Notes: generated by a model from the sequence alone, not told the origin. Shown: positions 15,743 to 26,029, numbered from the stretch's first letter. The stretch is DNA of 37,733 nucleotides from Bifidobacterium jacchi (GCF_009078285.1 NZ_RQSP01000026.1:1-37733), one strand, 5' to 3'. A program made the numbers and translations.

Positions 15743-17364
15743 ACACAGCGACCCTCAACAACACCCTTGCCATGATCGACAAGCTGAAGACCGTATGCGC
15801 GGATTTGGGCTTGGCGAACGACAGCAGCGAATACAAGATCATCACCGAATCGTTCCTGTACAAGTACCTCAACGACCGCATGCTCTACGAACTCGCAAAG
15901 CTGCCGGAGTTCAATGATTGCGACGGCGTCAACGACATCGAGGAACGGTACCGGGAACTGGACGGCGACAAACTGAAGATGCTGCCCTACGAGCTGGGCA
16001 CCACGGCCATCATCCGCCCGGAATGGCTGGTCTCCTCCTTGTACAACCGGCAGGGCGAGCCCGGTTTCGCTAAGACCTTCGATGACGCGCTGCTCGGCAT
16101 CGCCTCCGACAACATCGACGTGTATTCGGTGAAGGCCGGTACGGAGTCCATCACCCTGTTCCAGGGAGTGAGCCGTTTCATCGTGGAGGAGAACAAGCGC
16201 GACGGGTTCTGCGCGGCCCTTATCGCCGTGCTCGCGGATTTCAGCTTCGCCGACGCGTTCTCGCAGGGCTATGATTTCTTCTCACAGGTGTTCGAGTATC
16301 TCATCAAGGATTACAACAAGGATTCCGGCAGTTACGGCGAATACTTCACGCCCCATTCCATCGCGAACATCATGGCGCGCATACTCGCTCCCGACGGCGA
16401 CAGCAACGTCACCGTCTACGATCCGGCGGCCGGCTCCGGCACGCTGGTGCTCGCTTTGGCGCATCAGCTGGGCGAGGACAACTGTACGGTGTACACGCAG
16501 GACCGATCGCAGAAGGCGAACGAGTTCATGCGATTGAACCTGATCTTGAACGGTCAGGTCGGTTCGTTGGCGAACGTGGTACACGACGATACACTGGTCT
16601 CGCCACGGCACTTGGACCATAACGGAACGGCGTTGAAGACGTTCGACTATGTCGTATCGAATCCGCCGTTCAAAGCGGACTTCTCCAGCAGCCGGAATCT
16701 GCTGGCTTCGGAGAAGTACGGCAAACGGTTCTGGGCCGGCGTGCCGAATGTGCCGGCGAAACAGCCGGAGAAGATGGCCATCTACCTGATGTTCCTCCAG
16801 CACATCATCGACTCGATGAAGCCCGGCGGCAAAGCCGCGATTGTTGTACCGACCGGTTTCCTGACCGCGAAAGGCAAGATCGAAACCGAGATCCGTCAGA
16901 ACATGGTGGACAGCGGCATGCTGCGCGGCGTGATCTCGATGCCGAGCAACATCTTCGCAAACACGGGCACGAACGTGTCCATCGTCTTCCTCGACCGGTC
17001 CAAGCAATACAGCAAGGCGCTGCTCATGGACGCGTCGAAGCTCGGCACGAAGGAGAAGGTCGGCAAGAACCAGCGCACGGTGCTTTCAGGCGAGGAGATC
17101 GAACGCATCGTCACCGTGTTCAACACCACCGAAGAACAGGATGATTTCTCCGTGCTCGCCGACTATGACGACATCAAAGAGAAGCGCTACTCGTTCAGTG
17201 CCGGCCAGTATTTCGAAGTGAAGATCGAATACGTGGACCTGACGCCAGCCGAATTCCAGGCCGAGGTGGACGCGCGCATGAGCAAGCTGCGCGACCTGTG
17301 GGCCGAAGGCAATCGTTTAAAGCAGGAGATCGAAGAACAGATGAAGGCGGTGCGACTTGCGTAG
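15739..17364 (+). CDS. hsdM: Type I restriction-modification DNA methyltransferase subunit HsdM
   Basis: 541 residues. It transfers methyl groups from S-adenosylmethionine to adenine N6 in the site chosen by HsdS. An N-terminal helical HsdM domain (about 10-150) precedes the catalytic domain, which shows EYFTP at 201-205, SAM-binding DPAAGSGTL at 228-236 and the N6-adenine motif NPPF at 308-311. All key residues are present, so the enzyme should be active. The start overlaps the hsdR stop, and its end overlaps the hsdS start by 8 bp. The three genes form one operon. Confidence 0.97.
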   Translation: MNTATLNNTLAMIDKLKTVCADLGLANDSSEYKIITESFLYKYLNDRMLYELAKLPEFNDCDGVNDIEERYRELDGDKLKMLPYELGTTAIIRPEWLVSSLYNRQGEPGFAKTFDDALLGIASDNIDVYSVKAGTESITLFQGVSRFIVEENKRDGFCAALIAVLADFSFADAFSQGYDFFSQVFEYLIKDYNKDSGSYGEYFTPHSIANIMARILAPDGDSNVTVYDPAAGSGTLVLALAHQLGEDNCTVYTQDRSQKANEFMRLNLILNGQVGSLANVVHDDTLVSPRHLDHNGTALKTFDYVVSNPPFKADFSSSRNLLASEKYGKRFWAGVPNVPAKQPEKMAIYLMFLQHIIDSMKPGGKAAIVVPTGFLTAKGKIETEIRQNMVDSGMLRGVISMPSNIFANTGTNVSIVFLDRSKQYSKALLMDASKLGTKEKVGKNQRTVLSGEEIERIVTVFNTTEEQDDFSVLADYDDIKEKRYSFSAGQYFEVKIEYVDLTPAEFQAEVDARMSKLRDLWAEGNRLKQEIEEQMKAVRLA

Positions 17365-18580
17365 AGCTCAGCTTGAAGAATTGTGTTCCGCCATCATCGA
17401 TTGCCCGCATTCGACTCCTAAATGGCAGGAGTCGGGAATTCCTGTTATTCGGAATTTCAATTTGAATAACAGCTACGTCAATCTCGATGGAGGGAATGTC
17501 TTTTATGTTGATGAAGAGACATATGAGCAGCGCATACGCCGTGCAGTTCCTGAGGCTGGGGATGTGGTGATTTCTCGCGAAGCACCCATGGGCGTTGTTG
17601 GACTTATTCCCGAAGGAATGAAGTGCTGCATGGGGCAACGATTAGTTTTGCTGAAAGTCAAACGCGATAAATGCAGTCCTCAATATTTGCTACATGCGCT
17701 GGCTTCGGAATATGTTCAAACGCAGATTCGTCGTATTGATACACGCGGTTCTATTGTTAGCAATATTGATTTGGACACATTACGAGAGCTTGAGATTCCA
17801 ATAGTCGAGAATCAGCAAGAAGTGGCCTCGCTTCTTGATTCCATCGATTCGAAAATCGAGACGAATGGCAAGATCATTGCGGAACTGGAATCGTTGGCGC
17901 GCACCATATACGACTACTGGTTCACCCAGTTCGATTTCCCAGATGAAAACGGCAACCCCTACCGTTCCTCCGGCGGCTCAATGGTCCACAACGACACCCT
18001 CCACCGCGACATTCCTGAAGGTTGGAGGGTTGGACGCCTTAGCGATATCTCCCATTTTGTTGACGACAAACGTTCCTGTCTGGGTTTATCCGCCGACAAC
18101 TACATCAGTACGGACAACATGGTTAAAAACAGAGGCGGTATAGTACCTTCGGAGTATTTACCCACGGAAGGCACCGCCACAAACTACAAAGAAAATGACG
18201 TACTTTTATCTAATATACGTCCTTATTTTAAGAAGATTTGGCAAGCTGATCGTATGGGTGGATGTTGCGCGGACGTCCTCGTATTTCGCGCTAACAATAT
18301 TGGTTCTTCCACATGGCTATACTACACAATATCCTCTGACCACTTCTTCTCATATGTATCAGCTGGCACAAAAGGCTCAAAGATGCCCCGCGGAGATAAA
18401 GAGCATATGCTGAGGTACGAAATTCCTATTCCACCGGTAACGCTGTTATCAGCATATTCTCAATTAGTTCATCCCATGAATCTGAAAACCGCGGAACTCC
18501 ATCGTGAATCCGCCAAGCTCACCGCCTTGCGCGACTGGCTGCTCCCCCTCCTGATGAACGGCCAGGCCGTCATCGACTGA
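17357..18580 (+). CDS. hsdS: Type I restriction-modification specificity subunit HsdS
   Basis: 407 residues in two target-recognition domains: about 1-165 and about 215-380. Each is followed by a conserved helix, the first with SLLDSIDSKIETN and LARTIYDYWF, the second ending LTALRDWLLPLLMNGQA. It chooses the bipartite DNA site for HsdR and HsdM. No ATG lies near the beginning; TTG at 17357 overlaps the hsdM end by 8 bp and has AAGGCGG upstream. Composition is mosaic: the recognition domains (roughly 17380-17870 and 18040-18480) are clearly A+T-richer than the conserved segments and than hsdM. This fits exchange of recognition domains by recombination. The recognised site cannot be read from sequence. 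Confidence 0.94.
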   Translation: MRRAQLEELCSAIIDCPHSTPKWQESGIPVIRNFNLNNSYVNLDGGNVFYVDEETYEQRIRRAVPEAGDVVISREAPMGVVGLIPEGMKCCMGQRLVLLKVKRDKCSPQYLLHALASEYVQTQIRRIDTRGSIVSNIDLDTLRELEIPIVENQQEVASLLDSIDSKIETNGKIIAELESLARTIYDYWFTQFDFPDENGNPYRSSGGSMVHNDTLHRDIPEGWRVGRLSDISHFVDDKRSCLGLSADNYISTDNMVKNRGGIVPSEYLPTEGTATNYKENDVLLSNIRPYFKKIWQADRMGGCCADVLVFRANNIGSSTWLYYTISSDHFFSYVSAGTKGSKMPRGDKEHMLRYEIPIPPVTLLSAYSQLVHPMNLKTAELHRESAKLTALRDWLLPLLMNGQAVID

Positions 18581-18601
18581 CATCATGTGTGTCGACTGCT
18601 C

Positions 18602-18636
18602 GGTGGAGCACCTGCCTCAGCCGCCGATGCTCCACC
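18602..18636. terminator. Hairpin after hsdS
   Basis: Perfect 9-bp inverted repeat GGTGGAGCA / TGCTCCACC with a 17-base loop, 22 bp after the hsdS stop. It has no T tract, so it is only a possible terminator of the restriction operon. The following bases up to 18798 show no supported gene. Confidence 0.4.
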
Positions 18637-18798
18637 ATTGCCTGACGGTCCATCATTGGCGTATACACAGTTGAGATGGCACAATGATTGACAGGAGGAG
18701 GGCGACGACGGCCACGGCAACCATTTCGCCAAACGTCGACGTCAACACGAAGGCCATGTCTAACGTCTACATCAAAGAGGCGGCCCGACACCCCACCT

Positions 18799-19470
18799 CT
18801 ATTCCCATTCCATTCGTCCGAGAAACGATTCGGCCTTGGCGGCGTCGTCGCGATAGGTCTTGCCGTATTCGTCGATGAGGCCGTGGAACTCCTTGAGGTC
18901 GGCGACGGTCAGGGACGTGGCGAGCGCGATCGGGTTGACCGCCTTGTGGAACGCGGCATAGCCGGCGGGCACCCGATAACCGAGAAATGCGAACAGGCGG
19001 CGCGCGTACGTGTCGGCGATGAACGCGCGACGATCGAACACGTAGAGCAACAGGTCGTCGGCCGTCTCCCCGCCGATGCCGAACAGGGCCAGCAGCTCCT
19101 TGCGCAACGCGTCGTCATCGATGCCGGCCGCACCTTCCGGACGTGCATCGCATCGCTCGACGTACCAGCGGCTCATCTCGCGCAGGGCGCGCGACTTGTT
19201 GCGATAGAAGCCCGAGGGGCGTATCAGCTCCTGGAGCCGCGAGTCATCCAGCTGCGCGATGGCGTGAGGGTCGAGCAGGCCCGCGGCCTTCAACGCATCC
19301 AGTGACCGGTCCGCGTTGCGCCATGACACGTTCTGGATGAGCACCGCGCCCACCATGATCTCGTATGGGCCGTCGGCCGGCCACCAGCCGGTCGGGCCCA
19401 TCTCGCGCAGCATGAAGCGGTACAGCGTTTCGAGATTCTCAGGCGTGGGCAGCCCGTCGCCCCTCGCCAT
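18799..19470 (-). CDS. Endonuclease III-like HhH-GPD DNA glycosylase (MagIII type)
   Basis: 223 residues from the ATG at 19470; an upstream in-frame ATG would overlap the PadR gene. A base-excision repair glycosylase: the hairpin-helix-hairpin LFGIGGETADDLLLY is followed by the catalytic aspartate in RRAFIADTYARRLF. The four-cysteine iron-sulfur cluster of true endonuclease III is absent. The usual catalytic lysine position in the hairpin holds Glu, as in the MagIII 3-methyladenine glycosylases (Helicobacter HP0602 is the known example). I therefore expect removal of alkylated purines rather than oxidised pyrimidines. It starts one base after the PadR stop codon, so the two should be co-translated. 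Confidence 0.85.
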   Translation of the reverse strand: MARGDGLPTPENLETLYRFMLREMGPTGWWPADGPYEIMVGAVLIQNVSWRNADRSLDALKAAGLLDPHAIAQLDDSRLQELIRPSGFYRNKSRALREMSRWYVERCDARPEGAAGIDDDALRKELLALFGIGGETADDLLLYVFDRRAFIADTYARRLFAFLGYRVPAGYAAFHKAVNPIALATSLTVADLKEFHGLIDEYGKTYRDDAAKAESFLGRMEWE

Positions 19471-19471
19471 G

Positions 19472-19996
19472 TCAGGCAACACCGAGCTCCCGTTCCAGCC
19501 ACCGGCGTTCCGCCTCGATCTCCGCATCATGGATCTCGGTGATGGCGATACGATACCGGTCGGTCAGGTCGGTATTGTCGATCGGACCTTCCCCGTCGCT
19601 GTACATGCGATGCACGTCCGAATTCAGCAGGTCGAGTCGGCGGCGCAGCACCGCGTTGCGGTCGGCCTCATCCGGCACGATGGACAGGAACGACATGACG
19701 ACCGACCATTTGGTGATGTCGGTGAGCATGTAGCCGTCCGTGGCCTTCAACTCCTCGATCAAAGCCTCGCGCCCGGTGGGTTCGAGGTGGAACTCGCGCA
19801 GCCGCCGTCCGTTGACGACGTTGAACGACTCCCCCAGATAGCCAAGCTTCACGAATTTGCCGGTGACGGAATGCAGGGTGCCGTCGCTGAACGGGCGCGC
19901 ATAGCCGAGCAGCTGCTCCATCTTCTTCTTCAGACGGTAGCCACACAGCGGCCCTTCAGACAGGAATCCCAGCGTCATCAATTCCACGATATTCAT
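19472..19996 (-). CDS. PadR-family transcriptional regulator
   Basis: 174 residues from the ATG at 19996 (MNIVELMTLGFLSEGPLCGY), the usual PadR beginning; an upstream in-frame start adds 12 unrelated residues. The N-terminal winged helix (about 1-80) includes GYRLKKKMEQL, TLHSVTGKFVKLGYL and the GRRLREFHLEPTGRE wing. The C-terminal helices serve dimerisation. PadR proteins are repressors that often sense small phenolic or toxic compounds. TATAGT (20008-20003) lies seven bases from the ATG, suggesting a leaderless transcript, with a perfect palindrome just upstream. The gene is coupled to the glycosylase gene behind it and divergent from the NAD(P)-binding protein gene. All three may form one stress-responsive unit, by inference. 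Confidence 0.9.
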   Translation of the reverse strand: MNIVELMTLGFLSEGPLCGYRLKKKMEQLLGYARPFSDGTLHSVTGKFVKLGYLGESFNVVNGRRLREFHLEPTGREALIEELKATDGYMLTDITKWSVVMSFLSIVPDEADRNAVLRRRLDLLNSDVHRMYSDGEGPIDNTDLTDRYRIAITEIHDAEIEAERRWLERELGVA

Positions 19997-20002
19997 GAGT
20001 CC

Positions 20003-20028
20003 ACTATACCTCAAGATGAAATATTTCA
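20003..20028 (-). promoter_or_regulatory. padR promoter (-10) with overlapping palindrome
   Basis: TATAGT on the minus strand (20008-20003) is followed after seven bases by the padR ATG, as in leaderless messages. TGAAATATTTCA (20017-20028) is a perfect 12-bp palindrome in the spacer or -35 area. It is a good place for PadR to bind its own promoter. Confidence 0.5.
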
Positions 20029-20109
20029 GCACGACGCGCCGGCGACGAGCACTTCAGCAGGACCACCAAACCCAATCAAGACAACGGTTTTCACACTCGA
20101 TATATATTC

Positions 20110-20140
20110 TTTCGATATATCTCAGCTTGAAATATCTCAA
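20110..20140. promoter_or_regulatory. ATAT-centred palindromes near the divergent promoter
   Basis: TTGAAATATCTCAA (20127-20140) is a palindrome with one mismatched pair and closely resembles the site at 20017-20028. TTTCGATATATCTCAG overlaps its left side. Together they are candidate PadR operators for the gene starting at 20224. Confidence 0.45.
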
Positions 20141-20223
20141 CGAGGAATGTACCGTGATAACCAACACGGCACCAACAACACGGCGCCGGGGCGCACCAGA
20201 AACCAACCCGAAAGGAAACCACC

Positions 20224-20841
20224 ATGAGCAACATCACCATCTTCGGCGCAGGCAACATCGGCTCCGCAGTCGCGGGACTGGCCGTCAAGGCCGGCGCGAA
20301 CGTGCAGGTCATCGACCGTAACCCCGACAAGGCCGCCGCCGCGGCGGAAGGCGTCACCGCAGCCAAGTTCGGCGAGCCCATCACCGGCGACATCGTCGTC
20401 CTCGCCCTGCCGTTCCCGGCCTATGCGGACGTGCTCGCCGCCTACGCCGACCAGCTCGCCGGCAGGACCGTGGTCGACCCGTCCAATCCGATCGACTTCA
20501 CCACCTTCGACCTCGCCCTGCCGGAAGGCGCCAAGTCCGCTGCCGAATACCTCGCCGCCGAGCTGCCGAACAGCGCCGTCGTCAAGGCGTTCAACACCAC
20601 GTTCGCCGCGACGCTCGCCAGCGGCGTCAACGACGGCGCGCCCACCGTGGTGCAGCTCGCCGCCGACAGCGAGGACGCCAAGAACGCCGTCAAGGCGTTC
20701 GTCGAGGCGGCCGGTCTCAAGACCGTGGACGCCGGCGCGCTCAAGCGCGCCCAGTACCTGGAGGGCTATGGCGCGCTGCAGATCATCCTTGGCGTGACCG
20801 AGCAGACCCCGTGGACCGCCGGCTTCAAGGTCGTCAAGTAA
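20224..20841 (+). CDS. NAD(P)-binding oxidoreductase-like protein (F420-dependent NADP reductase fold)
   Basis: 205 residues. The N-terminal Rossmann motif GAGNIGSA (8-15) opens a domain related to NADPH:F420 oxidoreductase and pyrroline-5-carboxylate reductase. VLALPFPAYADV and VVDPSNPIDF follow, then KAFNTTFA, typical of the NADP-oxidoreductase coenzyme-F420 family. No catalytic partner is encoded nearby, and Bifidobacterium is not known to use F420. The likely role is an NAD(P)-linked reduction of an unidentified substrate. AAAGGA precedes the ATG. Divergent from padR across a palindrome-bearing region, it is probably the main target of that repressor. The 3' end is embedded in an 8-bp tandem repeat. 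Confidence 0.85.
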   Translation: MSNITIFGAGNIGSAVAGLAVKAGANVQVIDRNPDKAAAAAEGVTAAKFGEPITGDIVVLALPFPAYADVLAAYADQLAGRTVVDPSNPIDFTTFDLALPEGAKSAAEYLAAELPNSAVVKAFNTTFAATLASGVNDGAPTVVQLAADSEDAKNAVKAFVEAAGLKTVDAGALKRAQYLEGYGALQIILGVTEQTPWTAGFKVVK

Positions 20842-20874
20842 TCAAGTAATCAAGTAATCAACACAGTCAAGTAA
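20834..20874. repeat. TCAAGTAA repeats over the stop codon
   Basis: Three tandem copies of TCAAGTAA (20834-20841, 20842-20849, 20850-20857), and a fourth at 20867-20874. The first copy contains the stop codon of the upstream gene. A local 8-bp duplication, probably by slippage. Confidence 0.8.
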
Positions 20875-21061
20875 CGGGCGGCGGTTTCGTCGCCGTCCCT
20901 CCCCACCGCCCACGCCAGCACAACTGCCCGCGGATCAGCACAAGGACGAGCAGAGCGGCGAAAACTACGAATACGGCGTGAAGGTTCGTCAAACGAGCAG
21001 GCCGCGCTCCGCCAAGCGACGACGCGCGGCTGACTCGTCGGCACAACGCGGGTCACTCCTC

Positions 21062-21080
21062 GCGGGTCACACCTCGGTCA
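21062..21080. repeat. Interspersed 19-bp repeat, copy 2
   Basis: GCGGGTCACACCTCGGTCA, identical to 12484-12502. Here it is preceded by a tandem near-copy of its first 14 bases (21048-21061, one mismatch). Confidence 0.6.
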
Positions 21081-21173
21081 GTTCGGGTGCGCGGCGCGTG
21101 GAGCACGCGGAACTTGAGCGCTGCCAACTCCATGCCATTCCGCATCGACCTCCATTGATATCTATCCACATTG

Positions 21174-21203
21174 ATGGATGCACATGGATGCACATGGATG
21201 CAC
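21174..21203. repeat. Three tandem copies of ATGGATGCAC
   Basis: A perfect 10-bp repeat, three copies end to end, in the gene-free region after the NAD(P)-binding protein gene. Confidence 0.85.
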
Positions 21204-21291
21204 ATAGGCGTGAAGGAGCCGTTTCAGGCTATATTTAGCTTATTTATCTTTATATCTTTTTATAAAAATTTATATATCCGCCCAGAATGAT

Positions 21292-22506
21292 TCACGACCG
21301 CCTGTCATACGACTGGCTTTCAGCAGGCATCGCACGGCGAATGAACTCGTCCATTCCCGGCACGGTAAAATCGACCCGCCCACGTTCCGGCGAATACACC
21401 AACCCCAATTCAATCAAGGACAGCCGAATCGAAGACAGATCGGACACACTGCGCTTCATATGTTTCGCCACCTGAGCAGACGTACATCGCTCACCGACCG
21501 CGGCCATAGCGGCAAGATACTCACGACCCAACGGAGTGGCACGTTGCCAACGCGACATATACAATCCCTGATCCAGCTCGGTCCGAGCCACCGGCTCGCC
21601 CCGCTCCACTGCGGCGACGGTTATCGGATTGGAATCCGAGGCATCCCACGTTGCCTTTCCATATGCCTGGATGAAATACGGATATCCCTGTGCCAAACCG
21701 ATCAAACGAGACAACGCCTTGTCGTCGAATGAATACCCGAGCTTCCGCACGGGTTTCTGGAAGCCATCGGCCACTGCACCATCACCCAGCCGGCCAATAT
21801 CACGATATGCAAACAATCGTTCGGCGTAGGAACGCACCTTGGTCAATACACCCGGCAGGTTCGGCAATCCGGCACCGATAATGCAGAACGGCAAATCCCG
21901 CTGCCCCATCCTATGCTGCACGGTGATCAGCGTCATCATCACTTCAGACGACATATCCTGAAACTCATCCACAAACAGGAACAGTCCCGAACCGGTCTTC
22001 TTCAGCTCTTCAGCCAATCCTTCAATCAACAGCTCCAACCGATAAGACGAAGCGCGTATGGTCCGCTTCTCCGCACCCTCCCCGTCAAGATCAATCGTTG
22101 CCGAACCAAGTACGAAATCCAATGAAATCGATTGGACATGCGAAAAGACACCCGACAACCGCTGCCTGATATCAGACCTCCGCATGCGCATGACGGCCAA
22201 TGACAGTTCATGAAACAGTTCCTCGTATTCGGCCGCGGCGTCGCCATTCGCCTCGATCTGCACCGTGGCCAGACCTTGTGCGGACGCCATATCATTGAGC
22301 TTGAGCAGCAACACCGTCTTGCCCATGCCGCGCAGGCCGCTATAGATGACTCCGCGGTCCAACAAACCGAGTTTGGTGCGTGCGATCATACGATCCATGA
22401 GTTCCATGTCATGTGCACGACCGACGAGTTCCGGCGGTTGCTTGCCAGCACCCGGCATGAATGGATTCAGCGAATGCAACGGCAAACCAGTACCATCACC
22501 GTTCAT
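21292..22506 (-). CDS. Orphan P-loop ATPase with C-terminal winged-helix-like domain
   Basis: 404 residues from the ATG at 22506, which has AAAGGGG five bases upstream; a GTG five codons earlier is less likely. The layout is ELVGRAHDMELMDR (ATPase_2/AAA_16-type opening), Walker A GLRGMGKT (57-64) and Walker B LFLFVDEFQD, with a sensor-like CIIGAGLPNLPG. The C-terminal part (QVAKHMKRSVSDLSSIRLSL, then LIELGLVYSPERGRVDF) looks like a winged helix. This combination occurs in STAND-like and archaeal-type ATPases of mostly unknown function, some of them DNA-associated or in defence loci. No effector domain is seen. It has no operon partner, and both flanks are A+T-rich, suggesting acquisition by transfer. 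The role is unknown. Confidence 0.85.
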   Translation of the reverse strand: MNGDGTGLPLHSLNPFMPGAGKQPPELVGRAHDMELMDRMIARTKLGLLDRGVIYSGLRGMGKTVLLLKLNDMASAQGLATVQIEANGDAAAEYEELFHELSLAVMRMRRSDIRQRLSGVFSHVQSISLDFVLGSATIDLDGEGAEKRTIRASSYRLELLIEGLAEELKKTGSGLFLFVDEFQDMSSEVMMTLITVQHRMGQRDLPFCIIGAGLPNLPGVLTKVRSYAERLFAYRDIGRLGDGAVADGFQKPVRKLGYSFDDKALSRLIGLAQGYPYFIQAYGKATWDASDSNPITVAAVERGEPVARTELDQGLYMSRWQRATPLGREYLAAMAAVGERCTSAQVAKHMKRSVSDLSSIRLSLIELGLVYSPERGRVDFTVPGMDEFIRRAMPAESQSYDRRS

Positions 22507-22550
22507 CACGACCCCTTTCACTCATGGGCGAAACCATCGTAAGTCATTCT

Positions 22551-22596
22551 ATCGAAATATATCGATTATTATTCCGGTCTATAGATGCATATAGAC
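22551..22596. promoter_or_regulatory. Two palindromes upstream of the ATPase gene
   Basis: ATCGA-N6-TCGAT at 22551-22566 and GTCTATA-N6-TATAGAC at 22577-22596 (perfect 7-bp arms) lie 45-90 bp before the ATPase start, in A+T-rich DNA that should hold its promoter. Equal spacer lengths and tandem placement suggest protein-binding sites. TCGATATAT, present here on the minus strand, also occurs near the PadR sites around 20099-20118. Confidence 0.5.
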
Positions 22597-22717
22597 GCAA
22601 AATCGGCCATTCCGAACTATATATATCCATATCCATTAATAGGCGTACCGGCCGTGGCAGCCGCCCATGCTGCCACGGTCATCAGTCCGACTCGTGCACA
22701 CGCCGATCGTACGTCAA

Positions 22718-24013
22718 TCACACGCCGATCAGATCGAACAGACGCTCGATGACGGCATCGTTGAGCAGCCGCCCCCGGCGCGTGGCGACGATTCGACCAT
22801 CACCGCGCGCCTCGATCAGACCGTCGGCGATCAGCGGTTCCACATCGGCCCTGCGCAGCGGACGAAAGGCATGCGGCGTGGGCAGCGCGCCGACGGCACG
22901 ATTGACGCGGCCGATATCAAGCCCCTCGCGCAGCCGGATGCCCAGCATGATGATCTCCTCAAGGTTCTCCCCCGGCGTGATGGTCTCGCTGCCGCCCCAC
23001 GGCACGCGGCGATCACTGATGGCAGTGCCCCACAGACGCGGGTGCGCGATGTCCCAGGCGCGCAGGGCGTTCATGCCCACGCCCTGTTCCCTCGGTTGGG
23101 CCGACGCCGTCTCTTCCCCAGTCAGCTTCGCTGACAGCCCCCTCGTCAGAGGTGGCCGGGCACCCGCATCAGCACATGCATTGTAGTGCGAGTGGGCGCC
23201 GGGACCAAGACCCGCCCAGTCGACGTTGCGCCAATAGCCGAGGTTGTGCCGGCTTTCAAACCCCGGTCGCGCCCAGTTGGACACCTCGTACCATTCGAGT
23301 CCTGCGGCGGCGAACAGGTCGTCGGCGATCTCGTATTTGGCGGCCTCGTCGTCGTCATCCGGCTTCGGCAGCGTGCCCGCCTCGATCTGCCGCCCCATCT
23401 TGGTGGTGGGTTCGACGGTGAGCGCATAGGCGGAGATGTGATTCACGCCAAGATCGATGGCCGTTTCGACCGACGCGCGCCAATCGTCAAGGCTCTCCCC
23501 CGGCGCGCCGTAGATCAGATCGACGCTGGATCGCAGACCGAACTTGTTCGCGGCTTGCACGCCGGCTTTCACATTCGCCGGCGTATGCGTGCGGTCAAGC
23601 GTGCGCAATACGTGCGGCACCGCTGATTGCATACCGAACGAGATACGCGTGAATCCACCGTCCGCGAGCTTGCCGAGATAATACTCGTTCACCGTGTCAG
23701 GGTTGGCTTCCGTCGTGATTTCAGCGTCTGGTTCAATCCCCCACGTCCTACGAATCGCATCCAACATGGCGACAAGATCATCCGCCGCCAGAATCGTCGG
23801 CGTGCCGCCACCGAAGAACACCGTGGAAACCGGTGGCTCGTCGATGCCGTGCGCAAGCTGCCAGTCATGGACCAACTGCATCTCGCGGATGACCATGGTC
23901 GCATAGTTGCCGCGCGAGGCGCCGCCGCCGAGATCCACGGCCGTATAGGTGTTGAAATCGCAATATCCACAGCGCCGCATGCAGAACGGCACGTGGATGT
24001 AGACTTCGAACAT
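22718..24013 (-). CDS. hemW: Radical SAM heme chaperone HemW
   Basis: 431 residues. The N-terminal radical-SAM motif C11-M-R-R-C15-G-Y-C18 binds the 4Fe-4S cluster and FFGGGTPT follows. The sequence continues as a HemN-like TIM barrel with a C-terminal winged-helix-like part. In the family HemW binds heme and SAM and delivers heme to proteins; it is not a coproporphyrinogen oxidase, although often annotated as one. The ATG at 24013 is preferred to the adjacent TTG. It begins 3 bp after the lepA stop, so lepA-hemW is an operon, a common pairing in bacteria. Confidence 0.95.
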   Translation of the reverse strand: MFEVYIHVPFCMRRCGYCDFNTYTAVDLGGGASRGNYATMVIREMQLVHDWQLAHGIDEPPVSTVFFGGGTPTILAADDLVAMLDAIRRTWGIEPDAEITTEANPDTVNEYYLGKLADGGFTRISFGMQSAVPHVLRTLDRTHTPANVKAGVQAANKFGLRSSVDLIYGAPGESLDDWRASVETAIDLGVNHISAYALTVEPTTKMGRQIEAGTLPKPDDDDEAAKYEIADDLFAAAGLEWYEVSNWARPGFESRHNLGYWRNVDWAGLGPGAHSHYNACADAGARPPLTRGLSAKLTGEETASAQPREQGVGMNALRAWDIAHPRLWGTAISDRRVPWGGSETITPGENLEEIIMLGIRLREGLDIGRVNRAVGALPTPHAFRPLRRADVEPLIADGLIEARGDGRIVATRRGRLLNDAVIERLFDLIGV

Positions 24014-24016
24014 CAA

Positions 24017-25897
<1,881 letters not shown>

Positions 25898-26029
25898 CTG
25901 TATGCTCTCCTTGACGGTCTTTGCTGGCTCACGTTGAGGCGTGCGGACGCCGCAGCGCGCCAGACGCTATCGAATTCACCAGTGTAGCGACCAGCCACGG
26001 CATTTCGCCGCGACACTCCGATGATGACG

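Larger units (their letters stand above)
20842..21291. other. 450-bp gene-free region with several small repeats and an A+T-rich tail
   Basis: From left to right: the TCAAGTAA repeats; a G+C-rich hairpin (20876-20899, GGGCGGCG pairing with CGCCGTCCC) that may terminate the upstream gene; a dispersed-repeat copy (21034-21080); three tandem copies of ATGGATGCAC (21174-21203); and an A+T-rich stretch (about 21227-21280) just past the ATPase stop codon. No protein gene is supported. Confidence 0.55.

Noticed and set aside
17357..18580. Invertible hsdS phase-variation locus
   Set aside because: No second hsdS copy, inverted repeats within hsdS or recombinase gene is present in the window.
18570..18791. 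Small minus-strand frame between hsdS and the glycosylase gene
   Set aside because: Overlaps the hsdS end, contains the hairpin at 18602-18636, and has no family features.
22718..24013. Oxygen-independent coproporphyrinogen III oxidase (HemN)
   Set aside because: The short N-terminus, the cysteine pattern and pairing with lepA fit HemW, which is a heme chaperone.
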